Of a stretch of 5,771 nt of DNA, positions 5,543-5,771 are shown piece by piece (position 1 is the stretch's first letter; every line of letters begins with the position of its first letter). The DNA is taken from the NCBI GenBank assembly GCA_007121115.1, contig SKMI01000127.1:1-5771 (forward strand), written 5' to 3'. The notes under the pieces were generated by a model. That model saw only the letters and a program-made list of their open reading frames with translations, did not search any database and had not been told where the DNA came from. The stretch is from Paracoccaceae bacterium (GTDB lineage: Bacteria > Pseudomonadota > Alphaproteobacteria > Rhodobacterales > Rhodobacteraceae). A program made the position numbers and the translations under genes.

Positions 5543-5622
5543 GTTCCGCGCAAGCGGAGCGTCATCATTGGTGTTGGCGGCCCCCGCAAGGGGATGCCTG
5601 TCGCCAAGGGCCGAAACGGCCT
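5543..5622 (+). promoter_or_regulatory. Structured 5' leader of rpsD (three hairpins)
   Basis: Hairpin 1: 5543-5549 pairs with 5554-5560 (seven pairs, one G-U), closed by the GNRA-type tetraloop GCAA (5550-5553); it would lie at the very 5' end of the RNA. Hairpin 2: TTGGCG 5574-5579 with CGCCAA 5602-5607, enclosing CCCC 5582-5585 with GGGG 5590-5593, again with a GCAA loop (5586-5589). Hairpin 3: GGCCG 5609-5613 with CGGCC 5617-5621, loop AAA. An S4-binding autoregulatory role is plausible by analogy with known r-protein leaders, but is inference. Confidence 0.55.
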
Positions 5623-5665
5623 GCGGAGAGGACAACGCCCTTCACATCATCGAAGGAGATCAGCC

Positions 5666-5771
5666 GTGACCAAACGCACGTCTGCCAAGTACAAGATCGA
5701 CCGCCGCATGGGCGAAAACATCTGGGGCCGCCCGAAAAGCCCCGTCAACCGCCGCGAATACGGCCCCGGCC
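5666..5771 (+). CDS. rpsD: 30S ribosomal protein S4, N-terminal part
   Basis: The first 35 codons of S4 are present, and the gene continues beyond the window. The product begins MTKRTSAKYKIDRRMGENIWGRP and goes on PVNRREYGPG, the characteristic N-terminus of alphaproteobacterial S4, including the conserved basic and YGPG segments. S4 binds the 5' domain of 16S rRNA as one of the primary 30S assembly proteins; in E. coli it also represses its own operon. The start is GTG at 5666, supported by GAAGGAG (5652-5658) 7 nt upstream; an in-frame stop or better ATG is not needed. It has its own strong promoter and a structured leader of about 120 nt. Here rpsD stands after miaB and is not inside an rpsM-rpsK-rpoA cluster, as is usual in alphaproteobacteria. 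Confidence 0.96.
   Translation, partial: MTKRTSAKYKIDRRMGENIWGRPKSPVNRREYGPG

Noticed and set aside
1..5771. CRISPR arrays, tRNA or rRNA genes, insertion sequences, phage attachment sites
   Set aside because: No regularly spaced repeats, cloverleaf-like sequences, transposase genes or flanking duplications were seen on either strand.

Overview
The window looks like ordinary chromosome from a high-GC alphaproteobacterium of the Rhodobacteraceae/Rhodobacterales type. The grounds are the start of ribosomal protein S4 at the right edge, an Irr-type Fur-family regulator divergent from fabA, GC-rich third codon positions, and weak TTGNNN/TAGANN promoters typical of the group. No IS element, phage gene, CRISPR array, tRNA or rRNA was seen.

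Layout, left to right. (1) The last 34 codons of an unrecognised gene (1-105, +). (2) A 209-bp gap holding a perfect 20-bp inverted repeat. (3) A LysR-family regulator (315-1187, +) whose stop overlaps by ATGA the start of a ten-helix EamA/DMT-family transporter (1184-2071, +). These look like one co-translated regulator/transporter unit. (4) A short convergent gap with a hairpin, then fabA on the minus strand (2168-2677). (5) A 186-bp divergent promoter region between fabA and irr (2864-3301, +). (6) A 195-residue protein I cannot assign (3395-3982, +), with somewhat lower GC than its neighbours. (7) miaB (4074-5396, +), the tRNA methylthiotransferase, with a GC-rich leader that can fold in two exclusive ways. 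(8) A miaB-rpsD gap with a G-run-flanked hairpin, a strong sigma-70-like promoter and a heavily structured leader of about 120 nt before rpsD (from 5666, + , cut by the window edge).

Functionally these are mostly housekeeping units side by side: membrane unsaturated fatty acid synthesis (FabA), iron/heme-responsive control (Irr), tRNA anticodon-loop modification (MiaB) and ribosome assembly (S4). A small accessory pair (LysR + EamA) and one orphan gene sit between them. I do not see a clear new multi-gene system. The items most worth a second look are the rpsD leader (three stacked hairpins, two with GCAA tetraloops), the orphan gene at 3395-3982, the alternative folds before miaB, the possibly leaderless irr, and the absence of fabB directly behind fabA.
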